Source of the DNA: Cyclobacteriaceae bacterium | GTDB lineage: Bacteria > Bacteroidota > Bacteroidia > Cytophagales > Cyclobacteriaceae | Length of the DNA: 45,080 bases | Assembly (NCBI GenBank): GCA_025455015.1 | Contig: JALONI010000012.1 | Span: forward strand, 1-45,080 | Direction of reading: 5' to 3' | Shown here: piece by piece, positions 34,694 through 43,698 of the stretch | How the letters are laid out: each line of letters opens with the position of its first letter | Numbering within the stretch: position 1 is the stretch's first letter | Translations under genes and position numbers: made by a program | Notes under the pieces: model-generated | The model's database searches: none | The model's input: the letters and a program-made list of their open reading frames with translations, nothing else | Told to the model about the DNA's origin: nothing

Positions 34694-35638
34694 ATGAATG
34701 AACAGAAAAATAGTTTGGCCTATGTAGCACTCGCAGCAGTATGCCTGATCTGGGGTACCACCTACCTGGCGTTGCGCATTGGCGTAACGCAGTTTCCGCC
34801 CTTTCTTTTTTCCCTGCTGCGCTTTGCGGGCGCAGGCCCGGTGTTGCTGTTGTTTCTGTTTACGATCGGCCGCCAACCTTGGCCCGACCGTCAAACGCTG
34901 ATCAACCAAGCTGTGTGCGGTGTCTTGATGGTAACGCTCGGCATCAGCATGGTGGGCTGGGCGGAAGTGTACATCTCCAGTGGTGTGGCTGCGGTGATTT
35001 GCTCCATGATGCCCATCTGGACGATTCTCATCAACGTGACCGTAACCAAGGATGAAAAACCCAATGCGCTGATTGTACTGGGCCTGGCCACCGGCCTGAG
35101 CGGCATTCTCCTGATTTTTGGCGAGCACTTGGCCGAGTTTTCAAACCCCCGCTACCAATTCGGTATTTTCCTCACATTTATCGCTAACCTGAGCTGGGCC
35201 ATCGGAAGCATCTGGATCAAAAAGAAAAACCAGCACACCAATCCGTTTTTGGCCGCGGGCTTGCAGATGACCTTTGGCGCGTTGGCGTTGATCCCCCTCA
35301 GCCTGCTGCTTGATGACTACAGCCAAATCCAATGGTCAGGCGAGGTGGTGTATTCGTTGTTGTACATGATCCTCATCGGCTCCATTGCCGCGTACGTGTG
35401 CTACTCCTATGCCATCAAAAAATTACCCATGACGTTGGTTTCACTCTATGCCTACATCAATCCGATCGTGGCCGTCATCCTCGGGTGGTTGGTGCTGGAT
35501 GAGAAACTCAATGCCAAAATTGTCCTGGCGATTGTCATCACCGTGGCCGGCATCTACATCGTCAATCGCGGATATCAGCTAAAAGGAACAGGCGGATGGT
35601 TGACGCATCTCTTCCACACCACAAAACCCCGGCTATGA
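34694..35638 (+). CDS. EamA/DMT family transporter
   Basis: A 314-residue inner membrane protein with two EamA repeats and about ten membrane segments (LAYVALAAVCLIWGTTYLALRIGV near the start; GSIAAYVCYSYAIKKLP...INPIVAVILGWL near the end). DMT-superfamily exporters usually move amino acids or metabolites out. Divergent from the MocR regulator, so control by it is likely. Its TGA overlaps the ATG of the next gene (ATGA). Confidence 0.9.
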   Translation: MNEQKNSLAYVALAAVCLIWGTTYLALRIGVTQFPPFLFSLLRFAGAGPVLLLFLFTIGRQPWPDRQTLINQAVCGVLMVTLGISMVGWAEVYISSGVAAVICSMMPIWTILINVTVTKDEKPNALIVLGLATGLSGILLIFGEHLAEFSNPRYQFGIFLTFIANLSWAIGSIWIKKKNQHTNPFLAAGLQMTFGALALIPLSLLLDDYSQIQWSGEVVYSLLYMILIGSIAAYVCYSYAIKKLPMTLVSLYAYINPIVAVILGWLVLDEKLNAKIVLAIVITVAGIYIVNRGYQLKGTGGWLTHLFHTTKPRL

Positions 35639-36157
35639 TGAACGAACTGTCCATCGTGCCATACCACGCTCGCTTTCAACCCGACTTTGAGCGGTTAAAC
35701 CGCGCGTGGATTGAGCGTTTTTTTTTGGATGGAGCCCATCGACCAAAAGGTACTTCGGCATCCGGACAAATACCTACTCGAAGCGGGTGGGCACATCTTG
35801 ATGGCGTTGATGAACGAGGCACCCGTGGGAACCGTGGCCTTAAAGAAAGCCGGTGCGCACACCTATGAGTTTACCAAAATGGCCGTGGACGAAAACCTGC
35901 GGGGAAAAAAGATTGGGGAACAACTGGCGCAGGCAGCCATCGCCTGGTGCCGCGCGAATAATGCCCGAGAAATCATCCTCTACTCCAACACCAAACTGGT
36001 GCCCGCCCTTCAGCTCTACCGCAAATTGGGCTTTGAAGAAGTGCCGTTGGATGGACCGTACACACGCAGCGACATCAAGATGAAACGTTTACTCAATAAA
36101 ACAGATGTCAATCAGTTGGGGCAATACCTGTGTGGCCCCGCGCACGAAAAAAGTTAG
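35635..36157 (+). pseudogene. GNAT N-acetyltransferase gene with a frameshift in a T9 run
   Basis: The gene starts at the ATG overlapping the EamA stop (MMNELSIVPYHARFQPDFERLNRAWIERFF) and continues, after a +1 shift at nine T's (35718-35726), as WMEPIDQKVLRHPDKYLLEAGGHILMALM... to GYT/RSDIKMKRLL. The GNAT acetyl-CoA motif appears as DENLRGKKIGEQL. With eight T's the whole reads as one 173-residue protein of the family, which normally has IERYF.EPID. So it is either an assembly or sequencing artefact, a recent null allele or a slippage/phase-variable site. Confidence 0.8.
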
Positions 36158-36223
36158 TCCACCGCTTAACCAGTAAACTCGCTTTTTGAATACCTTTCGG
36201 ATGTTTATTAACCACTGTTGATC

Positions 36224-37288
36224 ATGACTACCACGGCCCCCATTCGCGTCACCCGCACAGCGCATTCACAACTGAGTCAAATTGACTTTGCCAACCTGGG
36301 CTTTGGCAACTACATCTCCGACCACATGTTTGTGGCCGACTATAAAAATGGTGCGTGGGAAACAGGCGAAGTAGTGCCCTTTGGCCCGCTGCCGATGACA
36401 CCGGCCATCTTGTCGCTTCACTATGGCCAAGCCGTGTTTGAAGGCATGAAAGCGTTTCGCATGAACAATGGAAGCATTAACATCTTCCGCCCGCAGCGGC
36501 ACAGCCAACGATTAAATCAATCGCTGGCGCGCATGTGCATGCCCCCGATAGACGAAGAGTTTTTCATCGAAGCACTCAAGGCGGTGATCCGCACCGATGA
36601 GAAGTGGATTCCCTCGTCTGAAGGATCAGCCCTCTATATTCGGCCCGTGGTATTCGCCAGCGAATCGCGGTTAGGCGTCAAAATCTCGGATGAATACAAG
36701 TTTGTGGTGTTAACCAGCCCCGTGGGTCCCTATTTCACCAAGCCCGTGCGCGTAAAGGTGGAGGAAACGTATGTGCGGGCAGCCGAGGGAGGCACCGGGT
36801 TTGCCAAATGTGCCGGCAACTATGGCGGTGCTTTTTACCCCACCCAGCTCGCACGCCAGCAAGGTTTTGATCAGGTGTTATGGACCGATGCAAAAGAACA
36901 CAAATACATTGATGAGTCGGGGGCGATGAACGTCATGTTTGTGCTGAATGGCAAATTGGTGACTCCCAAGCTCACCTCGTCACTGTTGGATGGCGTCACG
37001 CGCGACTCCATCCTGACGTTAAGCGAAAGTTTGGGTATCCAAAAGGAAGAACGCAAAGTGAGCATTGCCGAATTGGAAGAAGGCTTTAAAAACGGGACGC
37101 TGACGGAGGCGTTTGGTGTGGGCACGGCTGCGGTCGTGTCAACCATCGCAGTCATCCACATTCACGGCACCGACTATGCGCTGCCAGCCGATCAGGCCGC
37201 CAGTTTCCAACAACGCGTGAAACAGAAACTGCACCACTTGCGCGTGGGCAACGAAGCGGATACACACGGTTGGAATTACATAATCTAA
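36224..37288 (+). CDS. ilvE: Branched-chain amino acid aminotransferase
   Basis: A 354-residue class IV PLP aminotransferase (BCAT II-like) that makes or breaks valine, leucine and isoleucine. The PLP lysine is Lys195 in TGFAKCAGNYGGAFYPTQ; LHYGQAVFEGMKAFR (66-79) and the substrate motif TEAFGVGTAAVVS are typical. ATG at 36224 is chosen over an upstream TTG. One base separates its stop from the next ATG, so the two are co-transcribed. Confidence 0.93.
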   Translation: MTTTAPIRVTRTAHSQLSQIDFANLGFGNYISDHMFVADYKNGAWETGEVVPFGPLPMTPAILSLHYGQAVFEGMKAFRMNNGSINIFRPQRHSQRLNQSLARMCMPPIDEEFFIEALKAVIRTDEKWIPSSEGSALYIRPVVFASESRLGVKISDEYKFVVLTSPVGPYFTKPVRVKVEETYVRAAEGGTGFAKCAGNYGGAFYPTQLARQQGFDQVLWTDAKEHKYIDESGAMNVMFVLNGKLVTPKLTSSLLDGVTRDSILTLSESLGIQKEERKVSIAELEEGFKNGTLTEAFGVGTAAVVSTIAVIHIHGTDYALPADQAASFQQRVKQKLHHLRVGNEADTHGWNYII

Positions 37289-37289
37289 C

Positions 37290-37931
37290 ATGCCCTCGTT
37301 TCCGATCACGGACAAAACGGAAATCACCCGCTTAGCCAAGCGCGGGGTGTATGACCGCGAGGCGATTTATGCCATTTTGGATGAAGCGTTGGTATGTACC
37401 CTCGCGTATTGCCGCGATGGCCAGCCCTTCCAAATCCCCACGGGCTTTTGCCGCTGGGAGGATACGTTGTACCTACACGGGTCGGTCGGCAGTTTTTATC
37501 TGCGCGAGATCACCCAGAAGAACCTGCCCATCAGCCTTGGCGTCACACTCATGGACGGGTTGGTGTTGGCGCGGTCGGCCTTCCATCATTCCGTCAACTA
37601 CCGCTCGGTGGTCATGTTTGGCACCGCCCGCGCAGTGACCGATGAAAAAGAAGCGTATGCCGCGTTGGAGATATTCACCCACAAGATGTGCCCCGGCCGC
37701 TGGGCCGATGTGCGCAAACCTACCCCGGGCGAGTGGAAGGCCACGATGGTCGTGGCCGTGGCGATTGCCGAGGCGTCTGCCAAGGTACGCACGGGGCCAC
37801 CCAAAGATGACGCGGAGGATTATGACCTGGACGTGTGGGCAGGCGTACAGCCGCTGCAGACCACAAAAGGAGCGCCCCTGCCCGATCCGGACTTAAAACC
37901 CGGTGTTGCATTGCCCGCCTACCTGCGCTAA
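37290..37931 (+). CDS. Pyridoxamine 5'-phosphate oxidase-like flavin-binding protein
   Basis: A 213-residue split-barrel flavoprotein of the PNPOx-like/flavin-nucleotide-binding group (LGVTLMDGLVLARSAFHHSVNYRSVVMFGTARAVTDEKEAYAALEIF). It is not PdxH itself. It begins one base after ilvE, so a link to PLP use is tempting but unproven. The C-terminal part is proline-rich and loops out. Confidence 0.85.
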   Translation: MPSFPITDKTEITRLAKRGVYDREAIYAILDEALVCTLAYCRDGQPFQIPTGFCRWEDTLYLHGSVGSFYLREITQKNLPISLGVTLMDGLVLARSAFHHSVNYRSVVMFGTARAVTDEKEAYAALEIFTHKMCPGRWADVRKPTPGEWKATMVVAVAIAEASAKVRTGPPKDDAEDYDLDVWAGVQPLQTTKGAPLPDPDLKPGVALPAYLR

Positions 37932-37998
37932 GTGACTGAAAAGCAAGGTCTTCGCAGCTATTTTAGCGGATAAACTCCTGAAAATCAAACAGAAAACG

Positions 37999-38006
37999 TA
38001 TCTTTG
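37999..38006 (+). promoter_or_regulatory. -7 box (TATCTTTG) before the 74-residue gene
   Basis: Exact TAnnTTTG match 89 bases upstream of the ATG at 38096. The 33-region is weak. The leader downstream has a GTGGGC-CTT-GCCCAC hairpin at 38025-38039. Confidence 0.45.
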
Positions 38007-38095
38007 CGGCCGGTTTTGAGGGGGGTGGGCCTTGCCCACGGAACCAACCCCGTTTGGATTGAGTTTTACTTTCAAGCATATAATTACTAACAATC

Positions 38096-38320
38096 ATGGG
38101 AAGACCACCAGTACTACCAAAGAAAAAGAAAGACGGATTCTGGCTCGAAGTACGCAACAAAGGTGCAAAATCAGGCACCATCCTGATTCGCGACAGCCAT
38201 CAGGCCATGATGCAGGCGGCCAAAATGTACGAGACCACAAAGGATGTCATCATTCTGGGAGAGCATAAAAACGGAAAGCGGGTCGAAGAAAAATCGACCC
38301 GAAAATCAAAGGGGGAATAA
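38096..38320 (+). CDS. Small basic protein of unknown function
   Basis: A 74-residue, lysine- and arginine-rich protein (MGRPPVLPKKKKDGFWLEVRNKG...GEHKNGKRVEEKSTRKSKGE), well formed and likely nucleic acid-binding by its charge. A structured leader, a good -7 box and a terminator overlapping its stop codon show that it is an independent transcription unit. A hairpin CGGGTCGA/TCGACCCG lies inside the 3' coding end (38279-38301). No family recognised. Confidence 0.7.
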   Translation: MGRPPVLPKKKKDGFWLEVRNKGAKSGTILIRDSHQAMMQAAKMYETTKDVIILGEHKNGKRVEEKSTRKSKGE

Positions 38321-38333
38321 GCCCCCTTTTTTT
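38308..38333 (+). terminator. Terminator at the end of the 74-residue gene
   Basis: AAAGGGGG (38308-38315) pairs with CCCCCTTT (38322-38329), loop AATAAG containing the stop codon, followed by TTTT. The terminator overlaps the last codons, so translation to the end would disturb the fold; release at the stop allows it. Confidence 0.8.
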
Positions 38334-38362
38334 ATGCATTGTGCGGAGCTGCGAACACTCCG

Positions 38363-38725
38363 TCACGCATCCCTCCGCTTGTCAGGTGTGTGCTGGAGTT
38401 CGAACCAACTGCTAAAGCGTTTCATTTTCTCGGCCGTAGCCGCCAAAAAAGGCTGTTGCGCTTCGCGCGTTAACAAAGGTGAATAATACCAGCCGTTTCG
38501 CTCAGCATTCCAAAACACCAGATACTTGTCGTAGTCAATCAGCAACACGTCCATCTCATAGATTTCGGTACCTTCTTTGTCGGTAAGGCCGGTAAACTGC
38601 AACAAGATGGTATTGTGGCGCACTTGGTCACCCTTGCCCAGCTCCACCGTGCTCAGCCGCATGAGCAGCCGACTATCGGCCTGCCAGGCTTTGAATTTTA
38701 TTTTGCGCGAAGGGAAGTCGGACAT
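38363..38725 (-). CDS. YopX-like protein
   Basis: A 120-residue protein whose segment ILLQFTGLTDKEGTEIYEMDVLLIDYDKY matches the YopX family signature (QYTGLKDKNGKEIYEGDIV in most members) and KFKAWQ near the start is the family's KFRAWD. YopX proteins are mostly phage encoded, with no known function. Here it is alone, convergent with the 74-residue gene, and no other phage genes are near, so it may be a domesticated relic. Confidence 0.7.
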   Translation of the reverse strand: MSDFPSRKIKFKAWQADSRLLMRLSTVELGKGDQVRHNTILLQFTGLTDKEGTEIYEMDVLLIDYDKYLVFWNAERNGWYYSPLLTREAQQPFLAATAEKMKRFSSWFELQHTPDKRRDA

Positions 38726-38754
38726 AGGGCAATCTCTATCTTTCGGGTGTTGTC

Positions 38755-39657
38755 ATGAACGAAAGTAACAAGATATTTTTCATCATCAACAAGTTTTCGG
38801 GCACCGGGTTCCGTACGGACGTGGAAGGGAAAATCATCGACCTGTGTGCCCAGGCCGGCCAGGAATGCGAAATCCAATACACACAGCACCGCGGCCACGC
38901 CACCGAGTTGGCGCAAGAGGCTGTGCGAATCCGCTGCCCGCTGGTGTTTGCCATGGGGGGCGATGGCACCGTCAATGAAACAGCCCGCGGCCTGATTCAT
39001 ACTCCCACCGCGCTCGGTATCTTGCCCAAGGGGTCGGGCAATGGGCTGGCGCGCCATCTCGGCATCCCCTTGGCATTTGCAAAAGCAGTGGCATTGGTGG
39101 CCCACCACCGAATTGAAACCATTGACACGGTTCTCATCAACGGGCATTTGTCGGTCAATGTGTCCGGCATCGGCTTTGACGGGCACGTGGCCGGCCTGTT
39201 TGGGCAAAAGAGCCAACGCGGCCTGATCGGCTACACGCGCCTGGTGCTGCAAGAGTACCGCAGCTTTGGCGAGTTTCAGGCAACGTTGCAGTGCGATGGA
39301 AAAGAGCACACACGCGCTGCATGGGTGGTGGCGTTGGCCAACTCTTCGCAGTTTGGGAACAATGCGCGGGTAGCCCCGCTGGCCTCCGTGCAAGATCAAC
39401 GGATTGATGTGTGCGTGGTGCGCAAAATGCCGTTGTACAAGGCTCCCTTTTTCCTCGCGCGGCTCTTCAACGGCACCGCTCATCAATCGAGGTATGCCGA
39501 AATCTTTTCTGCCCGACACATCAGCATCCACACACGCCAAGCGATCGCTTTTCACGTGGATGGGGAACCGTTGCCTTCGCAGCAAACGTGGGAGGTGGCC
39601 ATTCAACCACAGTCGCTGCGTGTCGTGCTGCCCACGAGTATCCAAAAGAAGATATAA
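38755..39657 (+). CDS. Diacylglycerol kinase family lipid kinase
   Basis: A 300-residue lipid kinase of the DagK/YegS group. The catalytic motif MGGDGTVNE is at 67-75; the second motif LPKGSGNGLARHLGIP and GIGFDGHVA follow. It would phosphorylate a lipid such as diacylglycerol, sphingosine or undecaprenol. Length matches the family. Divergent from the YopX-like gene (29-base gap). Confidence 0.92.
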   Translation: MNESNKIFFIINKFSGTGFRTDVEGKIIDLCAQAGQECEIQYTQHRGHATELAQEAVRIRCPLVFAMGGDGTVNETARGLIHTPTALGILPKGSGNGLARHLGIPLAFAKAVALVAHHRIETIDTVLINGHLSVNVSGIGFDGHVAGLFGQKSQRGLIGYTRLVLQEYRSFGEFQATLQCDGKEHTRAAWVVALANSSQFGNNARVAPLASVQDQRIDVCVVRKMPLYKAPFFLARLFNGTAHQSRYAEIFSARHISIHTRQAIAFHVDGEPLPSQQTWEVAIQPQSLRVVLPTSIQKKI

Positions 39658-39724
39658 TTTTCCCAGACGAACATGACCGCCCCGAACACCTTTTTCGTTT
39701 AAGAGCCCATTAACCCCATCTACC

Positions 39725-40852
39725 ATGAAGAAAAAAATTTATACCCTGCTGATGATCTCGACCTTCGGCATCACAGCTTGGGCGCAAACCCTCACCTCTC
39801 CGCCCAGTGGCGACAATCAAAAGGCCGCGGTCATGCAGATGATCGGGCTGGTGGAAGCGACCATTCGTTATAGCAGTCCGGACGTGCATGGTCCCAATGG
39901 CGAAGACCGCACCGGAAAAATCTGGGGCGAGGTGGTCCACTACGGTTTTGTTGACCAGGGCTTTGGCACCGCCAAGGCAGCACCGTACCGTGCGGGCGCC
40001 AACGAGAACACCACCATTTCGTTTTCGCACGATGTAGAGATCGAAGGCAAAGCACTGAAGGCGGGAACGTACGGACTGTTTTTAGCCTTGGCCAAAGACG
40101 GCCCCTCGCAGTGGATCTTTTCCAAAAACCACACGGCCTGGGGCAGCTACTTCTATGCCGAAACGGACGATGCCTTGCGCGTGGAGGCCACTCTGGAGCC
40201 CGCGCCCTATGCCGAGTGGCTCACGTTTTACTTTGACGACCGCCTGCCCTCGTCTACCAAAGCCTACATGCAATGGGAAAACAAGCGCATCGGGTTTACC
40301 ATCAAGGTGCCCGACATCCACTCATTGTATGTAACTAAAATGCGCGAAGAACTGCAAAACGCCATCGGCTTTGACCACCGCAACTGGGTAACGGCCGCGC
40401 AGTTTTGTGTGCAACACAAAATCAACCTAACGGAAGCCCTTGCGTGGGCCGACTATGCCATCAGCGGTCCGTTTATTGGCGAAGAAAACTTCACCACCCT
40501 GCAAACGAAGGCCGAGGTGCTCAAGGCCCTCCATCGCCCCGCGGAAGCCACCGCCACGATGGACCGCGCGATGAAACATCCCACGGCCACGGCCGATGGC
40601 CTCTACCAGTACGGCCGTGCGCTGCTCGGCAGCGGCCAAGCCAACGAAGCCTTGGCGGTGTTCAAATACAACCAAACACGCTTTCCCAAAGAGGCCTTCC
40701 TGACCACGTTGGGGTTGGCCCGCGGCTATGCGGCCGTAGGCGACAAAAAGAATGCGATCAAAAACTGGGAATGGGTCTTGAAAAACCTGCCCGAAAACAG
40801 GAAGGCATTCAAAGCCCAATACGAAGAAGAGCTGAAGAAACTGAAAGGTTAG
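39725..40852 (+). CDS. DUF2911 and TPR domain secreted protein
   Basis: A 375-residue protein with a signal peptide (MKKKIYTLLMISTFGITAWAQ). Residues 25-200 are DUF2911 (VEATIRYSSPDVHG; RTGKIWGEVVHYG; FRAGANENTTI-like YRAGANENTTISFS; LKAGTYGLFLA; YMQWENKRIGF). The C-terminal part from about 240 has TPR-like helices. Exported, Bacteroidota-typical; function unknown. Confidence 0.88.
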   Translation: MKKKIYTLLMISTFGITAWAQTLTSPPSGDNQKAAVMQMIGLVEATIRYSSPDVHGPNGEDRTGKIWGEVVHYGFVDQGFGTAKAAPYRAGANENTTISFSHDVEIEGKALKAGTYGLFLALAKDGPSQWIFSKNHTAWGSYFYAETDDALRVEATLEPAPYAEWLTFYFDDRLPSSTKAYMQWENKRIGFTIKVPDIHSLYVTKMREELQNAIGFDHRNWVTAAQFCVQHKINLTEALAWADYAISGPFIGEENFTTLQTKAEVLKALHRPAEATATMDRAMKHPTATADGLYQYGRALLGSGQANEALAVFKYNQTRFPKEAFLTTLGLARGYAAVGDKKNAIKNWEWVLKNLPENRKAFKAQYEEELKKLKG

Positions 40853-41079
40853 GTGCGTGGGGTTTGATGAAGTACCACGCGCTTCTGGTCGGCTTGCGGC
40901 TGCCTTAAAACGAAATTAATTGGTTACCCCACCGCTCGATCATACGCGCGGTTGGGGACTAACATCGTCCTTCTGCCCGACCTGGCAACCCGCGTGCATT
41001 AAGCCGTTGGCGGTACAGAAATGTATTAGAAAACGAGCCAGTCGGAAACTTCCGTTCCGGGTCTTCCGTCTGTTGGCTC

Positions 41080-42156
41080 ATGAGATTTGTATTTCTGTTT
41101 TTCGCATCCCTCCAGTTGGCCTTGGCCAACGATTCGGATACCGTTGTTCGCAACAAAAAAATACAGTTTGTGCCCGTACCAAACTTGGGCACCAGCCCGG
41201 AAACCGGATTTTTTTACGGGGCAAATGCTACTGCACTGTTCAAGGTTGGTAACCGGGACTCACTTTCGCGCACGAGCAACGCCAGCATTGACATTCTTCG
41301 AACACAAGCCCATCAGTCATATGTAGGTCTTGAATACAACTTGTTCCTTGCCAACGAAAAGTATATGGCCAGAGGAACGAACGAGGTATTTGACTTCAAT
41401 TTGAATTACTTCGGAATAGGCCCCAAGGCCGCAAATCAATTTGAACCGTTTGCCTTTACGCAAATCCTGCTCGACAACAACCTTTTTATCAGGCTGAAAA
41501 AAAATAACTACGTGGGCCTTGGCTATCGGTATCACTTTTGGAGATTAAATGACTACCGGCCGGGGGGCTTACTCGATACGGACAATGTGTTGGGCTACCG
41601 CAGGTCCGTTTCGAGCGGAATCAACTTAACGTATCTGCTGGACAGCCGTGATAACATTGTCAATACCTATCGGGGAACATTGGTCAGCGCCTCCCTGACG
41701 GCCAACGCCACGTGGATGGGCAGTACTTTCAACAACCCTGCGGTAGCGTTAGAGGCTGCTCACTTTGTGCCTACATTTACCGAGCGCCATGTACTGGCGC
41801 TTCATACCTTGGCCAGTCTGAATTTTGGGGACGTCCCGTTTTCTGAATACAACCTGTTGGGAGGTGAAAACATCAAGCGTGGCTTTTACAACGGTCGCTT
41901 CCGCGACCAACAGTTTGCAGCCGGTCAGGTCGAATACCGGTTTCCCGTCTATAAAAGGCTGGGAATGGTGGCCTTCACATCCATTGGCAGCGTAGCCCGC
42001 GAAGTAACAACCTTCGATGCCTCCTATCTGAAAGTTGCCGGAGGAGGCGGGTTGCGGTACACCTTATCAAAAAAGGAACGATTCAACTTGCGCATAGACT
42101 ATGGTATGGGGTATGAAAGTGGCTTTTTGTATATTGGGGTTGGCGAAGCGTTCTGA
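41080..42156 (+). CDS. BamA/TamA-like outer membrane protein
   Basis: A 358-residue protein with a short signal (MRFVFLFFASLQLALA) and then only beta-barrel sequence without POTRA domains. The C-terminal half has a surface antigen/BamA-like end (YNLLGGENIKRGFYNGRFRDQQFAAGQVEYRFPV, RFNLRIDYGMGYESGFLYIGVGEAF), with a closing aromatic residue as needed for barrel assembly. It probably sits in the outer membrane. Partner and role unknown. The 227 bases before it (40853-41079) hold no feature I can name. Confidence 0.8.
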   Translation: MRFVFLFFASLQLALANDSDTVVRNKKIQFVPVPNLGTSPETGFFYGANATALFKVGNRDSLSRTSNASIDILRTQAHQSYVGLEYNLFLANEKYMARGTNEVFDFNLNYFGIGPKAANQFEPFAFTQILLDNNLFIRLKKNNYVGLGYRYHFWRLNDYRPGGLLDTDNVLGYRRSVSSGINLTYLLDSRDNIVNTYRGTLVSASLTANATWMGSTFNNPAVALEAAHFVPTFTERHVLALHTLASLNFGDVPFSEYNLLGGENIKRGFYNGRFRDQQFAAGQVEYRFPVYKRLGMVAFTSIGSVAREVTTFDASYLKVAGGGGLRYTLSKKERFNLRIDYGMGYESGFLYIGVGEAF

Positions 42157-42209
42157 TAATGTTCACATAACTAGCTGGGTAGATCTTCGACCAAAAATTT
42201 TAAGAGCAA

Positions 42210-42908
42210 ATGCAAAAGAAGGTCAGGTTTGCGTTTTTAGGACTGCCAGGCGTTTTGGCGTTGGTTATGGTGGTGGGCTGCCACACGCCCGACAAAGACC
42301 GGAGGCCACAAGACTCGCTGATGTATGGCTTAACGGGGGTTCAAAATGGCGATATCATTTTTCAAACGTCCACCTCCTCGCAAAGCCATGCCATTCAACT
42401 GGCCACCCACTCGCCCTACAGCCATGTGGGCATCATCTACGAAACCAGCGGTCAACTTTTTGTCTATGAAGCGGTGCAGCCCGTAAAGCTTACGAAATTG
42501 AGCGACTGGATTAAGCGGGGCGACAAAGGCCACTACGTTGTGAAGCGACTCAAAAACAGCCAACAACTACTGACTTCACAGAACCTGGCCAAGATGAAAG
42601 CCTACGGAGAGAAGTTTATGGGTAAAGACTATGACATCTATTTTGAATGGTCTGACGATAAGATCTACTGCTCGGAACTGGTCTGGAAAATCTACCGTGA
42701 AGCGTTAGGTATCGAGGTTGGCGACTTGCAACAATTGCGAGACTTTGATCTAACCAGTAATGTGGTTAAAACCCAATTGAGCGAGCGCTACGGTCATTCC
42801 ATTCCGCTGGATGAAAAAGTTATTTCCCCAGCGGCGCTATTCCACTCTGACCAACTAGTCATCGTGGCGGAAAACACATGGCAGCCCGCACAAACGCCCC
42901 TACGTTAA
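42210..42908 (+). CDS. YiiX/YebB-like NlpC/P60-type lipoprotein
   Basis: A 232-residue lipoprotein: signal with Cys24 (VLALVMVVGC), then a permuted papain-like hydrolase. The catalytic His is His72 in PYSHVGII and the Cys is Cys154 in YCSELVW, as in YiiX family members. It would cut peptide or acyl bonds in the envelope; substrate unknown. Starts 53 bases after the barrel gene, same strand. Confidence 0.85.
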   Translation: MQKKVRFAFLGLPGVLALVMVVGCHTPDKDRRPQDSLMYGLTGVQNGDIIFQTSTSSQSHAIQLATHSPYSHVGIIYETSGQLFVYEAVQPVKLTKLSDWIKRGDKGHYVVKRLKNSQQLLTSQNLAKMKAYGEKFMGKDYDIYFEWSDDKIYCSELVWKIYREALGIEVGDLQQLRDFDLTSNVVKTQLSERYGHSIPLDEKVISPAALFHSDQLVIVAENTWQPAQTPLR

Positions 42909-42985
42909 GCCAGCGGTAGTAACCTCTCAAACCTTCTTGAAGCCGAAGTCGGGCAAAACCCTTGGCCCTTGGCAACAGATCAACC

Positions 42986-43414
42986 TCACGGGTGCCGATA
43001 AAAGCTCTTGCTCACAATGCGCCAGCCTTCGGTAAACTGGTACAGTTGCAGGTAGTCGGTGAAGATGCGCTTGCCTTCGCGGTACAACTCCAGCTCCACG
43101 GAGGCGGCCGTGCCATTCACACTCACGCGTACAAACTTCGCTTCGGTGCGCACGGATGAAGTCTTGCCTTCGGCCCGGTTTTTTTCAATGGCGGTTATCC
43201 ACTCGTCAATTGTGTAGGGCTTTACGGTGTTGTCGGATAACCGCAGCATGGCAAAGGTGGGATGAAAGCCCGCGCGAATATCGGCCACGAGGCCATTGTT
43301 GTGGATGCCTTGCACATAGGCGTTGGTTACCACCTGCTGAACGGCCTCCTCGGGAGTTTGGGCCAGGGCCGCAGCGGACAAAAAAACCAAGACAGGATAG
43401 ATTAGCACTTTCAT
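42986..43414 (-). CDS. Secreted NTF2-like (putative lumazine-binding) protein
   Basis: A 142-residue protein with signal MKVLIYPVLVFLSAAALAQ and a cystatin-like NTF2 fold (TPEEAVQQVVTNAYVQGIHNNG...VNGTAASVELELYREGKRIFTDYLQLYQFTEGWRIVSKSFY). Such small periplasmic proteins are common in Bacteroidota; ligand unknown. Convergent with the YiiX-like gene. Confidence 0.8.
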   Translation of the reverse strand: MKVLIYPVLVFLSAAALAQTPEEAVQQVVTNAYVQGIHNNGLVADIRAGFHPTFAMLRLSDNTVKPYTIDEWITAIEKNRAEGKTSSVRTEAKFVRVSVNGTAASVELELYREGKRIFTDYLQLYQFTEGWRIVSKSFYRHP

Positions 43415-43521
43415 GAGGATGGGATGTTACCAGCCTCTACGGAAAAAACAACGGGTCGTTGTGGGTTTTGCACAACATTAACAACTGGCACGGCACCCCG
43501 GCCAGGGATGTGGAGGGCGTG

Positions 43522-43546
43522 GTGGCCCCGCGAAACGCGGGGCCAC
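43522..43546. repeat. Strong GC-rich hairpin upstream of leuS
   Basis: GTGGCCCCGCG-AAA-CGCGGGGCCAC: a perfect 11-base stem with an AAA loop, about 150 bases before leuS. It has no T-run, so a terminator is unlikely. It could be a REP-like repeat. The rest of 43415-43698 holds a -7 box and no gene. Confidence 0.7.
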
Positions 43547-43641
43547 GGAACCCCGGAACAGCCCGATGGCGCGCCTCGCGCCAGGCCGCCAAAAGGCGAA
43601 TACGCTTACTTATCAACACGAAAACATACTGTTTTTCGAGC

Positions 43642-43649
43642 TATCTTTG
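43642..43649 (+). promoter_or_regulatory. -7 box (TATCTTTG) for leuS
   Basis: Exact TAnnTTTG match 49 bases before the leuS ATG at 43699. The -33 region is A/T-rich but has no TTG at 19 bases. Confidence 0.5.
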
Positions 43650-43698
43650 GGGTCCTTTTGGGCAAGGTTGCCCTGAAATGTATTGAACGACAAAAGGC

